The notes beneath the pieces were generated by a model that did not search any database, was not told the origin of the DNA, and was given only the letters and a program-made list of their open reading frames with translations. This document shows, piece after piece, positions 1 through 9,853 of a DNA stretch of 64,000 nt (positions are counted from its first letter, which is position 1; each line of letters begins with the position of its first letter). A program made the translations under genes and the position numbers. The DNA is taken from NCBI GenBank assembly GCA_002811645.1, contig PDIP01000030.1:214383-278382 (forward strand), in the 5' to 3' direction. Source of the stretch: Corallochytrium limacisporum (lineage: Eukaryota; Opisthokonta).

Positions 1-1
1 C

Positions 2-808
2 ATGTTGAATGTGGATGATGAAGCTCTGTCGCAGCTCAAGTCTTTTGTGGATGACAGTCGCGATGCTGTGACGTTTGGTGTGGCCACCGGCCGCAGTATG
101 GATCTTGCTGTCCCTGTTATGCGTGATCACTCCCTGCCGAAAGCCAAGTTCCTCATTACGGATGTCGGCACCAGAATTCACATTGACGAGGATGAAATCG
201 AGGGATGGAAGGAGATCATGAGCTGGAAGTGGGATCGTGAGGCCGTCTTGGACTTCATGGACTCCATTGAAGGGGTGGCACTGCAACCGCGCTCGGTACA
301 GTCTGAGTTCAAGTTAAGCTACTTCACGTCAGCGAAAGCCCCTCCCAAGCCGGAACTCCTCAGCATGATGCGCAGTCGTGGTATCCATGTCAATGTAATT
401 CTGAGTGCGTCCAAGTACATGGACATTGTACCGCTGGCGGCGTCAAAGGGGTTTGCCATTCGTCATATTGCCATGCGAGCTGGCCTGCCCTTCAATCAGA
501 TCCTAGCTGCCGGAAATTCCGGCAACGATGCGGATATGGTCCGTGGTAGCGTTCTTGGTGTGGTCGTGGGCAACCATCTACCCGAACTTGATGCTCTGCA
601 GGGTGCCAAGGATGTCTACTTTGCTGGTGAGCCTCTCGCATGGGGTGTATTGGAAGGCATCAACTACTACATGGACCACAAGAAGATTCAACATGTGGGA
701 ACTCCACGCCAGCGGCCAGCACGCAAGGCTCTTCCGGAAGATCGCAAAGCGGCCAAGCGCACAGTTGGGCGATACCGTGCATTCGATCGGAATGCACATC
801 TTTACTGA
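2..808 (+). CDS. Sucrose-phosphate phosphatase-like HAD domain protein, 3' end only
   Basis: The open frame enters from the left edge, so only the last ~268 residues are seen. HAD hydrolase motifs of the sucrose-phosphate phosphatase/synthase type are clear: an ATGRS motif (~28-32), an LITDVGT segment (~51-57), a Lys in ASKGF (~148) and the acidic AGNSGNDADM motif (~171-180). The first catalytic motif (DxDxT) should lie just outside the window. In this family the domain removes the phosphate from sucrose-6-phosphate and is often fused behind a glycosyltransferase; whether that fusion exists here cannot be seen. The last ~40 residues are basic and match nothing I know. The family call is good, but the substrate is inferred: related HAD-IIB enzymes act on other sugar phosphates. 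Confidence 0.7.
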   Translation: MLNVDDEALSQLKSFVDDSRDAVTFGVATGRSMDLAVPVMRDHSLPKAKFLITDVGTRIHIDEDEIEGWKEIMSWKWDREAVLDFMDSIEGVALQPRSVQSEFKLSYFTSAKAPPKPELLSMMRSRGIHVNVILSASKYMDIVPLAASKGFAIRHIAMRAGLPFNQILAAGNSGNDADMVRGSVLGVVVGNHLPELDALQGAKDVYFAGEPLAWGVLEGINYYMDHKKIQHVGTPRQRPARKALPEDRKAAKRTVGRYRAFDRNAHLY

Positions 809-1616
809 CAATTACAGCAACCGGTGCTGCAGACTGCCTACTCGGCTGAAGACCTGCGCAGGGCTGTCTCCCATCGCGTGATGGGGCGTGGTCTGCCGAG
901 GAGTACGGAATCAATCATCGCATAGACGAGTCAAAACCTGCAGTACCGGGACCTGACAGGGTCAGCTTGCACGGTGCACATCTTCGGTGATGTGCCTGAA
1001 TGATGCACTACGTGCTGATCGAGTGCTGGTTGTCCTTCTATTGTCATCAGCTTATGCCTTTGTGAACATACTTAAGTTGTTATCAGTTTTGTTTAAACCC
1101 TTAACCCATCTAGTTCTGCTTCCAACCTAATACTCATTGTATCACACAAAATCAGCAAAAGAAATAAATTGTATGAGGCTCGATTGGGGACTCTAGTTGT
1201 TGTGTGTCACTTTAGCACACTCACCGTCGATCCAGCAACCTTGCCGCCATTGGTTCTGCCATTGTGAAGTGAATAGGGAAAGCGGTGGGGGAAACCCCCG
1301 ACGGGAGAAAAAATTCCGATCACGGCTAAGTCTGATCTTGTGGTGTATTTGGCTTGGGTGACATACCCATACTTGGCCCACAGGTCCTCCGAAATCCAGG
1401 CCGTGTGTCAGAACACGTACTCACTGGCTGGGAGTCCGTACGGAACAATTGGTTACGAAGTGCGCAATGCATAGGTCGGTATCACGTCTTTCCTGTACGA
1501 GTGACAAACGGGACACACCGGCCTATTTGAGGCTATTCCATGTTCCGGAGCAGTCAATGTGGACTGGGCTTGAAAAGATTAGCAGCATGCTGTGAAACAA
1601 GCGATACAGTAGCAAG
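809..1616. other. Intergenic spacer
   Basis: About 800 bp between the sugar-phosphate phosphatase-like gene and the first paraoxonase-like gene. No coding signal, RNA gene or repeat was recognised. An AT-rich part (about 1060-1170) follows the upstream stop and may hold its transcript end. Confidence 0.4.
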
Positions 1617-2795
1617 ATGGGGGCATGTGTCACAATCACTTTCACCGTTCTCTTCGGATTCTTGGCCTTGATCCTTGGAATTTTGGTACCACACCAGCTG
1701 GATCGTACAATAATGGGATATGAGCCATATAACATTGATAAATGTAAACAAGTTGCTGATGGCGCCTATGGATCGGAAGACTTACAATTTATTCCTCCGA
1801 GCGTTGACGAGTACAACGCTCCCCGAGAAGTTGCCATTCTTTCAAGCGACAATCGTATCGCCTATTTTACTCCGGGTGAACCCCCAAAGTACCACTTGGT
1901 TGGGCTGGGTAATCTCTTCTCATACGATATTCGCACGGGTGAGACCAAGAAGATCAGAATGACCGGCATTGATCTCAACAGCTATCCGTTCCATCCTCAT
2001 GGCATCTCTGTGGGTGACAAACGCCAGGGCTACGCTGGGAACTACAATCGTCTTTGGGTAGTTAACCATACGGATGAAGGAGATGAAGTACTGATCTTCC
2101 ACTACCACTTTTCCCCAGAGGATAGGAGCATCCATTTGCAGCTCATACATCGCGTCAGAGACCCGCGCTGGTTCGATTCCAACGATATCGTCGCCATCAG
2201 TGATTGCCAGGCCTACATGACCCAGTGGCGCGGTGTGGATAGACGCATAGACCCCATGGGTGGCCTAGTAGAGCAGCTGCTGAAGCAAAAAAAGACAAAA
2301 ATCTGGTTCATCGACTTCTGCGAGGAAATGACCGCACCTAAAGTTCGTACTGTCTTCGATGAAATCGGCGGTGCAAATGGAATTACCCTTTGGAATGGTA
2401 AGATCGTGGTTGCTGAGGTCTGGGCGCATCGTATCCTCGTCTTTGATCGCGATCCGAAGACAAACGGCCTGACTCTATCGTACCACGTTGATCTCGATCG
2501 CTCTTTGCCTGACAATCTAGACGTTGGTGACGATGGAAAGATCTACATTGGTTCACATCCATCTTTTGTTGATTTCTTGCTCCATGGCCTGACCAGTTTC
2601 CAGCGACCGGCACCAATGGAGGCCAAGGCAGTCACCCTCGACGGCGATAAATCCGTTGTGGAGCAGCTCCTGCTTCATAGCGGTGATTCCAATTTTGGTT
2701 GCAGTGCCACTGCAGCTTTCACCCGTGTGGATGGTCAGCGCCACGTTGTGATCGGATCCGTCACCAGCAACGGTCTTCTTGACTGCATCATCTAA
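1617..2795 (+). CDS. Paraoxonase/arylesterase-like protein, membrane-anchored (copy 1)
   Basis: 392 residues. An N-terminal hydrophobic segment (about 5-25) suggests a signal anchor, placing the rest in the ER lumen or outside the cell. The body resembles the paraoxonase/SMP-30 six-bladed beta-propeller, with GxEDxQF-like, FHPHGIS, VVNHT, SNDIV and NGI(T) segments that in the family contribute calcium ligands and active-site positions. Paraoxonases hydrolyse lactones and aryl esters; the substrate here is unknown. A paralog follows on the same strand at 3570-4754, so this is a tandem duplication. ATG 1617 is the first ATG before the hydrophobic segment. The C-terminus is complete and ends in TAA. 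Confidence 0.72.
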   Translation: MGACVTITFTVLFGFLALILGILVPHQLDRTIMGYEPYNIDKCKQVADGAYGSEDLQFIPPSVDEYNAPREVAILSSDNRIAYFTPGEPPKYHLVGLGNLFSYDIRTGETKKIRMTGIDLNSYPFHPHGISVGDKRQGYAGNYNRLWVVNHTDEGDEVLIFHYHFSPEDRSIHLQLIHRVRDPRWFDSNDIVAISDCQAYMTQWRGVDRRIDPMGGLVEQLLKQKKTKIWFIDFCEEMTAPKVRTVFDEIGGANGITLWNGKIVVAEVWAHRILVFDRDPKTNGLTLSYHVDLDRSLPDNLDVGDDGKIYIGSHPSFVDFLLHGLTSFQRPAPMEAKAVTLDGDKSVVEQLLLHSGDSNFGCSATAAFTRVDGQRHVVIGSVTSNGLLDCII

Positions 2796-3569
2796 ATCAC
2801 CGTTCACATGCCAGTTTTTGTGGTATGAACCGGTGGTATATGGTGGTACAGACGCACATAACGCCGCAGTGGTCACATACACCCGTCCTCGTCACTACTA
2901 CCACTTCAACCGGCGGTCTCTGACCTGCAGAGCTCAGAAGATCTCCCCCGACGCCGTGCCAACAACTTTTGAAGAAAGCACGGATGTGTGTATGCCCACC
3001 CCATTTCATTCCCCCATCCACGTCTACCATTCCAAGTACACGTTTTTAGTAGGATAAAGAATGGAAGTTTTTCTTCCCTTGTTGCACGTTTCGCTAGAAA
3101 GGGCAGCCTTTGGGAACGTGCGGACCTGGGTGGCGAAAAAGGCATGTTGAGCACAGACCCTGGGATCGAAAACACATCCGAGCGGGACAACACAGAGAGC
3201 ATAATACAAAGTTTGGTGCTGAGCTACGGTAGTGTCCGAAGTGTGAAGCGCCGCTCCGTCATCGGTATCCAATATTGGCATCTGTGTTCGGTAGCGCAGA
3301 GAAATACCACGGTCCTCATTTGCCTCATCCTCCTCGCCTGTGTGAACGTCCGTCTGCACCTGCGCACACGAACAGCAACTCGTACCGTTTCAGAAGGGGA
3401 CTCCTGCACGAGACATCCTGGGTGTTCGTGGGTTTTGAGACAGGTTCTTTCTTTGGAACGGGATACATCATTCGGGTATTTAAAGAGGCCCGGCGCTTTC
3501 TATCTATGGACTTCTGTGGCGCAAGGGGTATACAAACCTAGTTTCCTGATCTGTTTGATTACGTTAGTA
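2796..3569. other. Spacer between the paraoxonase-like paralogs
   Basis: Holds the promoter of the downstream copy (TATA-like element at 3477). The downstream gene's frame stays open through most of this spacer without an ATG that gives a recognisable product, so I treat it as non-coding. Confidence 0.5.
3477..3485 (+). promoter_or_regulatory. TATA-like element of paraoxonase-like copy 2
   Basis: TATTTAAAG, 93 bp upstream of ATG 3570. The same element occurs at similar spacing upstream of other genes here (18026, 28764, 30902 and, on the minus strand, 8536). It favours 3570 over upstream in-frame codons as the start. Confidence 0.6.
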
Positions 3570-4754
3570 ATGGGAGTCTTGGGCTACGCATGTATTGGCT
3601 TGCTGCTGGCAGTGGCCGGTGGGCTTGTGTCTGTGCTTATCCCACTTGGCCTGTTTATTCCAATCGCAGGTATGCCAGAGCGTGGATGGCACCACTGCAC
3701 TCGCATTGAGAATGGATACTACGGTATCGAGGACATGCAGTTCGTAAATCCGCAGTGGGATGGGCCTGCTGACAACCGAAAGCTGGGAATCCTGTCCTCA
3801 GATAATCGCAAACTCTACTGGAGAGGTTTCGACCCCAATCACGACTTGCCGTGGTACAGCCGTCTTGTGACCTATGATCTGGAGACGAAGCGTACCAAGG
3901 AGATGAAGATGATTGGCTTCAACCCGGACACGCAGGAATTCCGTCCTCATGGTCTGGGCGTGGGCCAGAAATGGCAAGGCTATTCTGGTAAGAAAAATCG
4001 CATTTACGTCGTGAACCACACGAAGAAGGGCGACTTTATTGAGGTCTTTGACTGGAAGATGAACACAAGTGGCGAGAGTGAGGCGACCTACGTCGCCAGC
4101 ATCAGTCACAAGAACATGGCCGATATGAATGATGTTGTGCCCGTCAGTGACTGTGAGTTCTACGTAACTCGATTTTTCGGTACCGATAAGGATGATGCTG
4201 TAGAGCGCCTAAGAGAGCTCTACCTAGGCAAGGAGAGTGGTTCTGTGCTCTATGTGAATTTTTGTCAGGACCCGAAGACACCAAAAGTCAAGACTGTAGC
4301 TGAGGGTCTCAACATGCCTAATGGTATCAACATGGTAAATGAGAAAACTGTGGTAGTATCTGGTTTCGGAAAGAACCACATCCGTGTCTTTGAGCGCAAC
4401 CCGAAGACCAACGACCTTGCCTTCCGTTACGACATCCCTCTTGGCGCAAGCTGGCCGGACAACATTGACGTGGGTAGCGATGGTTTCCTCTACGTTGCAT
4501 CCATTACTGGCATGGTTAATTTTTGGGGCCATACAGTGATGGGTGTTCTGAAACATGGCGGTATCGAAGCCCTGCGCGTAAATCTTGGAGAGAATTTCAA
4601 CGGAGAGAAGGCCGGCGTGGACTTACTGGTCAGCCACCCGGGCCTAGACGACTTTGGCACTACCACCGTTGTCGCGTATGGATCGTACAAGAACGAAACG
4701 CACGTCCTGTTGGGTTCTCTAATGAACGAGGGCATCGCGGATTGTGTTTTCTGA
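3570..4754 (+). CDS. Paraoxonase/arylesterase-like protein, membrane-anchored (copy 2)
   Basis: 394 residues, nearly the length of the tandem copy upstream (392). Residues about 1-32 form a strongly hydrophobic anchor. The propeller shares the diagnostic order seen in copy 1: YGIEDMQF, LSSDNRKLYW, FRPHGLGVG, VVNHT, MNDVVPVSDC, NMPNGINM and WPDNIDVG. In paraoxonases the Asn and Asp of such segments bind the two calcium ions. The frame runs further upstream, but that part has no good ATG and contains the TATA-like element at 3477, so I start at 3570. Expected activity is lactone or ester hydrolysis on the luminal or outer face of a membrane; this is inferred from the family only. Confidence 0.75.
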   Translation: MGVLGYACIGLLLAVAGGLVSVLIPLGLFIPIAGMPERGWHHCTRIENGYYGIEDMQFVNPQWDGPADNRKLGILSSDNRKLYWRGFDPNHDLPWYSRLVTYDLETKRTKEMKMIGFNPDTQEFRPHGLGVGQKWQGYSGKKNRIYVVNHTKKGDFIEVFDWKMNTSGESEATYVASISHKNMADMNDVVPVSDCEFYVTRFFGTDKDDAVERLRELYLGKESGSVLYVNFCQDPKTPKVKTVAEGLNMPNGINMVNEKTVVVSGFGKNHIRVFERNPKTNDLAFRYDIPLGASWPDNIDVGSDGFLYVASITGMVNFWGHTVMGVLKHGGIEALRVNLGENFNGEKAGVDLLVSHPGLDDFGTTTVVAYGSYKNETHVLLGSLMNEGIADCVF

Positions 4755-4838
4755 TCAAGGATAGGGTTTTCAGCTCCTTTCAATAGAAACTTCTTTGCGG
4801 ATTCTTAAGAGCTAGATCTACTACTATGGAAAATGTAT

Positions 4839-6206
4839 TCAGACTTGACCTGCGATGGTCACGCAAGTCTTTTCCCGCATGGCGGCGCCTCGACTGAGTG
4901 TTGCTTCGTCAATCTCTTGCAGTCGTCTCACCCACGAGCGGTAAAATATCTGAACGTCTGACCTGAAAACAGGCTCTAGCACGACGTCCAGATGTCCCCA
5001 GTTGTCTTTCTCGACCGTGTACCAAATGCCCGGGCTGACGCGTGCTGGGAGAGCATCGAAGAAACGGCCGGCCGTTGCGTCTTCCGTGTGAGCCTTGCCC
5101 AAATCAATGTCTTCCACATGGTGGCACTGTAGCTCGTGGTCTAGATCACCGTAGAGTTCGTGATTGTCGCAGTCATGTGGGTGCACTTGTGAACCAACGG
5201 GCACGAGGCCATCATTGGCCCACCACTGCGCGTCGTGTCGTTCCGGATCTACATGTGCCAAAGGCTTTGTCGATGACATACGAATGGTTCCGATCAACGA
5301 AGATATTACATTGAAGGGATCAAGCAGACGGCGCAGAGAAGGCAGGTGCCGACCACCAAGCCAATCGTGGGGCTGTGTGATGTAACTGGCGAAGCTGAAG
5401 TAAAAGATGTCGTTATGCAAGACCAGCGGATTCTCACGATTGTACTTGAGATTCGACCCCGTAGCCAGGTCGAAATTCGCGGTATCCCGTGAATCGAAGA
5501 ATCGCGACGTCCAGAAGAAGCTTTTCAACGTGTCCCAGCCGTTCTTCAAGTTTTCGCTTAATCCATTTTTCAAGGAGGTAAACTCCCAATGATCAAAGCG
5601 TGCGTCGACAATAGAGGTCAAAGGTTTGAAATCCACCCAAGAGATAATATGTACCAGACGACTCAGTGTCCATCCAGCGCTGAGGGGCCAGGTCATACCC
5701 GAGTCGTCCTCTACCTGACCCAGTAGATAGGTGGCATGAGAGCCTTTCAGAGGTGAATTCACAGTCGTCATGCTCATCATCCAGTTGGCCGAGGTCTCGT
5801 AGCCCGGGAAAAAGTCACCACTGGAAAGGAGGTCGTGGAGACGGCGCAAGAGATTACCACCGAAGCTGTGTCCAATAAAGTGTGCCGGGTGGTCTGCGTC
5901 CCATTCTGGGTACACACCCTCGTAGGTCCGTCCATACCGATTATGCCCGTGTTCCTTGCTATGCCCCTCTCCGTAATCTACTGTACCACCTTTGAGCATG
6001 TAGAACACCTCTACTGCACGGTCGTGTGCCGAAGAGATGGGTCCCGGGACCAGGTGAAAGGTCTTCCGGTGCGATCCGTACTTCTTGTCATGAAGGGTAA
6101 TGGCATCTTCGAGACCTCCCCAATACTGACTGCCGCCATCAAACCGCCCAAAACACATGAAACCGGGCACTGTGACCACTGGTCGGGCATGAGTTGAGTC
6201 CTGCAT
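4839..6206 (-). CDS. Lipase of bacterial family I.5 type (Geobacillus/Staphylococcus-like)
   Basis: 455-residue alpha/beta hydrolase. It has the oxyanion-region VPGF (13-16), the nucleophile elbow GHSFGG (Ser114), a candidate catalytic Asp in NDGLVP (Asp332) and His in NWGHLD (His405). The GGTVDYG...H...GHNRYGRTY block (about 73-95) and DTANFDL (241-247) match the zinc-site region that marks thermophilic and staphylococcal I.5 lipases, with His82, His88 and Asp62 as candidate ligands. These enzymes hydrolyse triacylglycerols. No signal peptide is visible at this start, so the protein is either intracellular or has a missed upstream exon; I found no convincing one. It is convergent with the paraoxonase-like gene 84 bp away. 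Confidence 0.8.
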   Translation of the reverse strand: MQDSTHARPVVTVPGFMCFGRFDGGSQYWGGLEDAITLHDKKYGSHRKTFHLVPGPISSAHDRAVEVFYMLKGGTVDYGEGHSKEHGHNRYGRTYEGVYPEWDADHPAHFIGHSFGGNLLRRLHDLLSSGDFFPGYETSANWMMSMTTVNSPLKGSHATYLLGQVEDDSGMTWPLSAGWTLSRLVHIISWVDFKPLTSIVDARFDHWEFTSLKNGLSENLKNGWDTLKSFFWTSRFFDSRDTANFDLATGSNLKYNRENPLVLHNDIFYFSFASYITQPHDWLGGRHLPSLRRLLDPFNVISSLIGTIRMSSTKPLAHVDPERHDAQWWANDGLVPVGSQVHPHDCDNHELYGDLDHELQCHHVEDIDLGKAHTEDATAGRFFDALPARVSPGIWYTVEKDNWGHLDVVLEPVFRSDVQIFYRSWVRRLQEIDEATLSRGAAMREKTCVTIAGQV

Positions 6207-7244
6207 ATGTGAGCAGCGGCCCTTGCACCGTTGAACTGGTGTACCCTAAATATGTTCACTTTGCATCTAGTCCAAAATCTAATTGCTGTCTTATGAGTTC
6301 ATAGTCGGATTCCACAAATATGTCTGCATGCTTTCAAACTCTATACCACAACATGGTCCAGACCACCATCCCTGACGCGCGTCGGATTTCATGTACCTGA
6401 CCGAGCTCCGCGCTCTGCATGCAGACTGGCCCTGCTAAGCTTCATCGGAGCAGCAGAAGTATCAACACACAGGGCTTGTGGATCCGTAACTCTGTTATTC
6501 TACTCACAGCCAATTCTCTCGAATGCACGGTTTGCAGTGGACACTTAAACGCATCCCAAGCAGGTTGAATTGGGTGTCCTTTTCCCCCCAACCCCTCGAT
6601 TTTGGGGGGGGGGTCTACTATTCGTGGTGAGTTTCCCCTAGACCAAGACTGATCCGTGGAGTACTCCTGAAAAAAATCGTTCCCAATCTCCCTTTTTTTT
6701 TCTCCGTCCGGTGGCAATCACATTCTATTGTCGCCCACTTTAGGTACGAAATTGGATCGTCGGATTGGTAGGCGGGTCTGTCAAGACCTGTCGGGACATG
6801 ATGTCACGGGGAAGAGTGGGGAAGGAGGCGGAGTGGCTAATCCGGTTAGACGGCGAGACAGTGTGAGCACGGATCGGGACCCCCTTCACAACAGCCACGG
6901 GATCTGTCACGAATTATTGGGCGAGAAAGTCAGTTTACTGACCGTGACTGTGCGGCAGTGATCCTGAAATTGGGGATGATTTCCCACTATCCAAGATTGG
7001 AAAGAGTAGTTCCTTTCTTTTTTTGGGGCGCTCCCAAATTGGTGTATACCGAAACGAGACACCGCCGTGGGGGATCCAGCAAATGGTGCAATGGCAGAAC
7101 TTTGAGAGAAAATGTTACTCGCCTGGGGCTCCAGATTTTCTTAGTCAGCCGGTACATTCACTATATCCTGACTTCCCAACATGGCCAAAAGCAGTAATCT
7201 TTGGGCGGGAAGGATTTAAATCGGAGTGAAGGGAGGGCGCCACC
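6207..7244. other. Intergenic spacer
   Basis: About 1 kb between the lipase 5' end and the AAA ATPase 3' end. It carries a C-run/G-run-rich part around 6585-6615 (a G9 run near 6605). No coding or RNA gene was recognised. Confidence 0.4.
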
Positions 7245-8452
7245 TCAGACCTCTCCGAGAGGTGGCTGTTTGACTCGGGTCTCCGAAAACTTGTCCAAGG
7301 CATACTGAAAGTCGTCCCAATTGACGGGTCGAATATAAATGCTACGGCCAGTATCATTGTCATCTTCCATGTTCAGTCCATGACCACGATATTCCCTGCC
7401 AGGGCTCTCCATATTGTACACATCTTCCGTGATGTCGTTCAGGCGCCGAAGAAAAGCCATTCGGAATACAATGTTCACATCTGCCCCTGATAAACAGCGC
7501 TTTTGCATTGATTTCGCCATTTGACGCAAGGTGTGTTCATCATTGAACAGGTGCCGAACATCCGTCAGACTCGCCTGCTTTTCGAGGATACCCATGATGG
7601 CTTGAACAGTAGGAAGACCAACATAGATTTGCTGCTCAAATCGTCTGAGTAAGGCTTGATCGAGGTCAGAAGCGCAATTGGTCGCTGCAATGAGAAATAC
7701 ATGCTCCATGCTATCCAAGGAGTCCATGCAAAGAAGAAGCTCTGTTTTGAGCCTACGATCATGGGCTTGTTCATCAGTAGACCGTCGTGTACCGATACTG
7801 TCAATCTCATCAATGAAAATAATTCCCTCGTTCCCTTCTTGTGCTGCTTGATGGAAGATACCTCTCAGTCTCTGCTCACTCTGGCCATGATATGGTCCAA
7901 GCAAAGTTGACGCGCTGACAAAGTACAATGCCACATTGGCTTCGACTGCGATAGCTCGCGCCAAAGCGGTCTTTCCGCAACCTGGGGGCCCATACAGAAG
8001 AATGCGCCTCCATGTCTTAATACCGCGAAATGCTTGGGGAACTAGTCGGGGTAGAATCAGAGCTTGCTTGAGGGTCCGCTTCGCCTCGTCAAGGCCAACT
8101 AGATGTGACAGCTTATTTGATCCCCAAGGTGCTGATGAATATATGAAGGAAGACTCTTTTGTAGGAGAAGCGTCAATTGTCTCTGTGGTCGATCCTAGAT
8201 ATCCTTCATTCTCAAGATCCCTGAGTAGGTCACTTATCTGGTCGCAAAGTGAATTCAATACATGCTATTACTCACAGTGTGTTAGAGATCATGTATTACA
8301 AAGAAGTCAATCTTATTATATGTCTCCAATCCGCTGTTCTTGCTTACCTGGTTGTTGCTATCTTGTGGCACAATGTGATCCTGAAGGTACGACAGTACAG
8401 TCTTGTATTTGTCGACAAGGAACGGCGATACACGCATGCTAAACATCGTCAT
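7245..8452 (-). CDS. AAA ATPase of the VPS4/katanin (meiotic) clade, two exons
   Basis: Two exons: 8452-8348 (35 codons) and 8264-7245, total 374 residues. The 83-bp intron (8347-8265) has donor CAG|GTAAGC, branch-like CTCTAAC and acceptor TAATAG, and joins the frame in phase 0. The protein has Walker A GPPGCGKT, Walker B IIFIDEIDS and the second-region-of-homology ATN...LRRFEQ, the order seen in VPS4, katanin p60, spastin and fidgetin. The N-terminal ~75 residues are helical and could be an adaptor such as a MIT-like region, but I cannot assign it. Role: ATP-driven remodelling, either ESCRT-III disassembly or microtubule severing; which one is undecided. A TATA-like element lies 84 bp upstream of ATG 8452. 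Confidence 0.78.
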
Positions 8453-8526
8453 CGAGTCTGCATATATAACAACGAAATCTTCACCGTTGACAACAACACC
8501 CAGCTACCAACACTTTGCGTCCTTGG

Positions 8527-8536
8527 CTTTTAAGTA
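8527..8536 (-). promoter_or_regulatory. TATA-like element of the AAA ATPase gene
   Basis: Minus-strand TACTTAAAAG, 84 bp upstream of ATG 8452, matching the spacing at other genes in the window. Confidence 0.55.
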
Positions 8537-9853
8537 CGGCTCAATGGGGAGCGTGATGCAATTGGAGAGCGTGATGCAATGCATCACTATCCTTTTCTGA
8601 ACCGATGAGAACCCTGGTGAGACCCGCAGCCCCAACGAGCGAGGTCCTAGGTCCCGGCGGAATCAATGAGGGTTTCAGTTATTTAATTACTGAAATACGG
8701 AGTGGCAGTCTCGCAAACTGAATCATTCCAGGGAACTTCACCGCAGGCAAGGCTTTTCTCCCGCACCTGCACGGCGCATGTTTGAAATATTACTCCCTTA
8801 GCGGTCTATCCCGTTCAATCCAATACAAAATATATAGGTAAACAATCCTCATGACTCTTAAGACCTATTCGGGTGTACAACTCCGATCCCAAATCAGCGA
8901 AACCAATCCAAATTGGCGGATGCTGCTCGCATTCCAGTACTAAAAGTACTGTAACAGCCCCGAAAAAGGGCGGGAAATCAAACCGTCCTAAGGTCTCTAC
9001 GAGGCCTCCGAATTTGATTTGTGTTGGGGGCCCCCGCGGCTCGGACCGACGTCCCCCCGGGCGCAGCACCCGCCCGGTTGGTTGAGGGGGGACCAGGTCC
9101 CCCACACCTCCCCTGAAGCACGGGAGACCCAGATTCCATAGTAAACCCTTCTTGGAATCCTGCCACAGGTGCGTACATTTCCAGCTCGAAAGTGACCATA
9201 ACAAAATGACCGGACCTGTACCAGACAACTATACCCACGGAATCTTACGACGCAGCCGTTTCGACAAAATCACTAGTTTCAGTGGTATTGAAATTCAGTA
9301 CCGAACAATCGTTAAATCGTCGTAGGTTTGCATATCCCCCCCCCCCTTGTGGGCACTTCCCGAACTCTCTTCTCCGGCAGTCACGCCGCCTAAGGAAGTA
9401 CAGCGGCCTCAACGGAAACGCAAGCACTCTCCGAGGCCGTTGGAGAAATTTTCACCTCGACTGGTCGTCCGTGAATCAAGAGGCCTTCCACGAACTCGGT
9501 TCGGTAGCTGCCGAACAGGGCGTTGCTTTCGGACTCCAGGTATGGCTTTGCAGAATCCTTGCGGAGGGATTACCCGTTCATATCGGAAATCACAATCACG
9601 TCCACTGCCCGCGTCCGAGAGAAATGGCGCACTTTTGCAGTTTGCAGACGCTGTTAGCAAAGAAACTGTCCATGACCGCGTTGGCAAGTTCATGACATTG
9701 TTCACGCCGTACTCAAGATCTTAAGGCCAAGTTCTGTGCTTGGAAATAAACAGACTTGGGTACTTGAATTTACTACCACATGGTGTGCGTAGAAAACGAA
9801 CTGCTCTGTAAGTATCGGATCAAATATTCTTTTTGAAAATTTCAATTGGCAAT
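8537..9853. other. Divergent intergenic region
   Basis: Lies between the minus-strand AAA ATPase promoter and the C2HC protein gene. It contains a 16-bp palindromic element at 8936, GC-rich inverted stretches (9025-9110) and a C-run near 9334. Open frames at 9282-9724 have no recognisable features. TACTTGAAT at 9761, 93 bp before ATG 9854, may be a weak TATA variant for the next gene. Confidence 0.4.
8936..8951. repeat. 16-bp palindromic element, copy A
   Basis: AGTACTAAAAGTACTG. It aligns without gaps to 16392-16407 and 17516-17531. The two half sites are related to AGTACT, itself a palindrome, around a 3-bp spacer. A protein-binding site is a guess. Confidence 0.4.

Noticed and set aside
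2169-2179. tRNA B-box-like GGTTCGATTCC
   Set aside because: It lies inside the first paraoxonase-like gene with no A box or cloverleaf around it; no other convincing tRNA signal was found in the window.
2988-3569. 194-codon N-terminal extension of the second paraoxonase-like protein
   Set aside because: Its first codon is GTG, its composition is random, and it contains the TATA-like element; the tandem paralog has no such extension.
6245-6440. Upstream signal-peptide exon for the lipase
   Set aside because: A candidate frame starting MKLSRASL has a donor-like GTACAT but is not hydrophobic and gives no signal peptide.
9282-9724. Two overlapping plus-strand open frames of 125-137 codons
   Set aside because: No recognisable domains or conserved motifs; sequence is promoter-side of the C2HC gene and rich in C runs.
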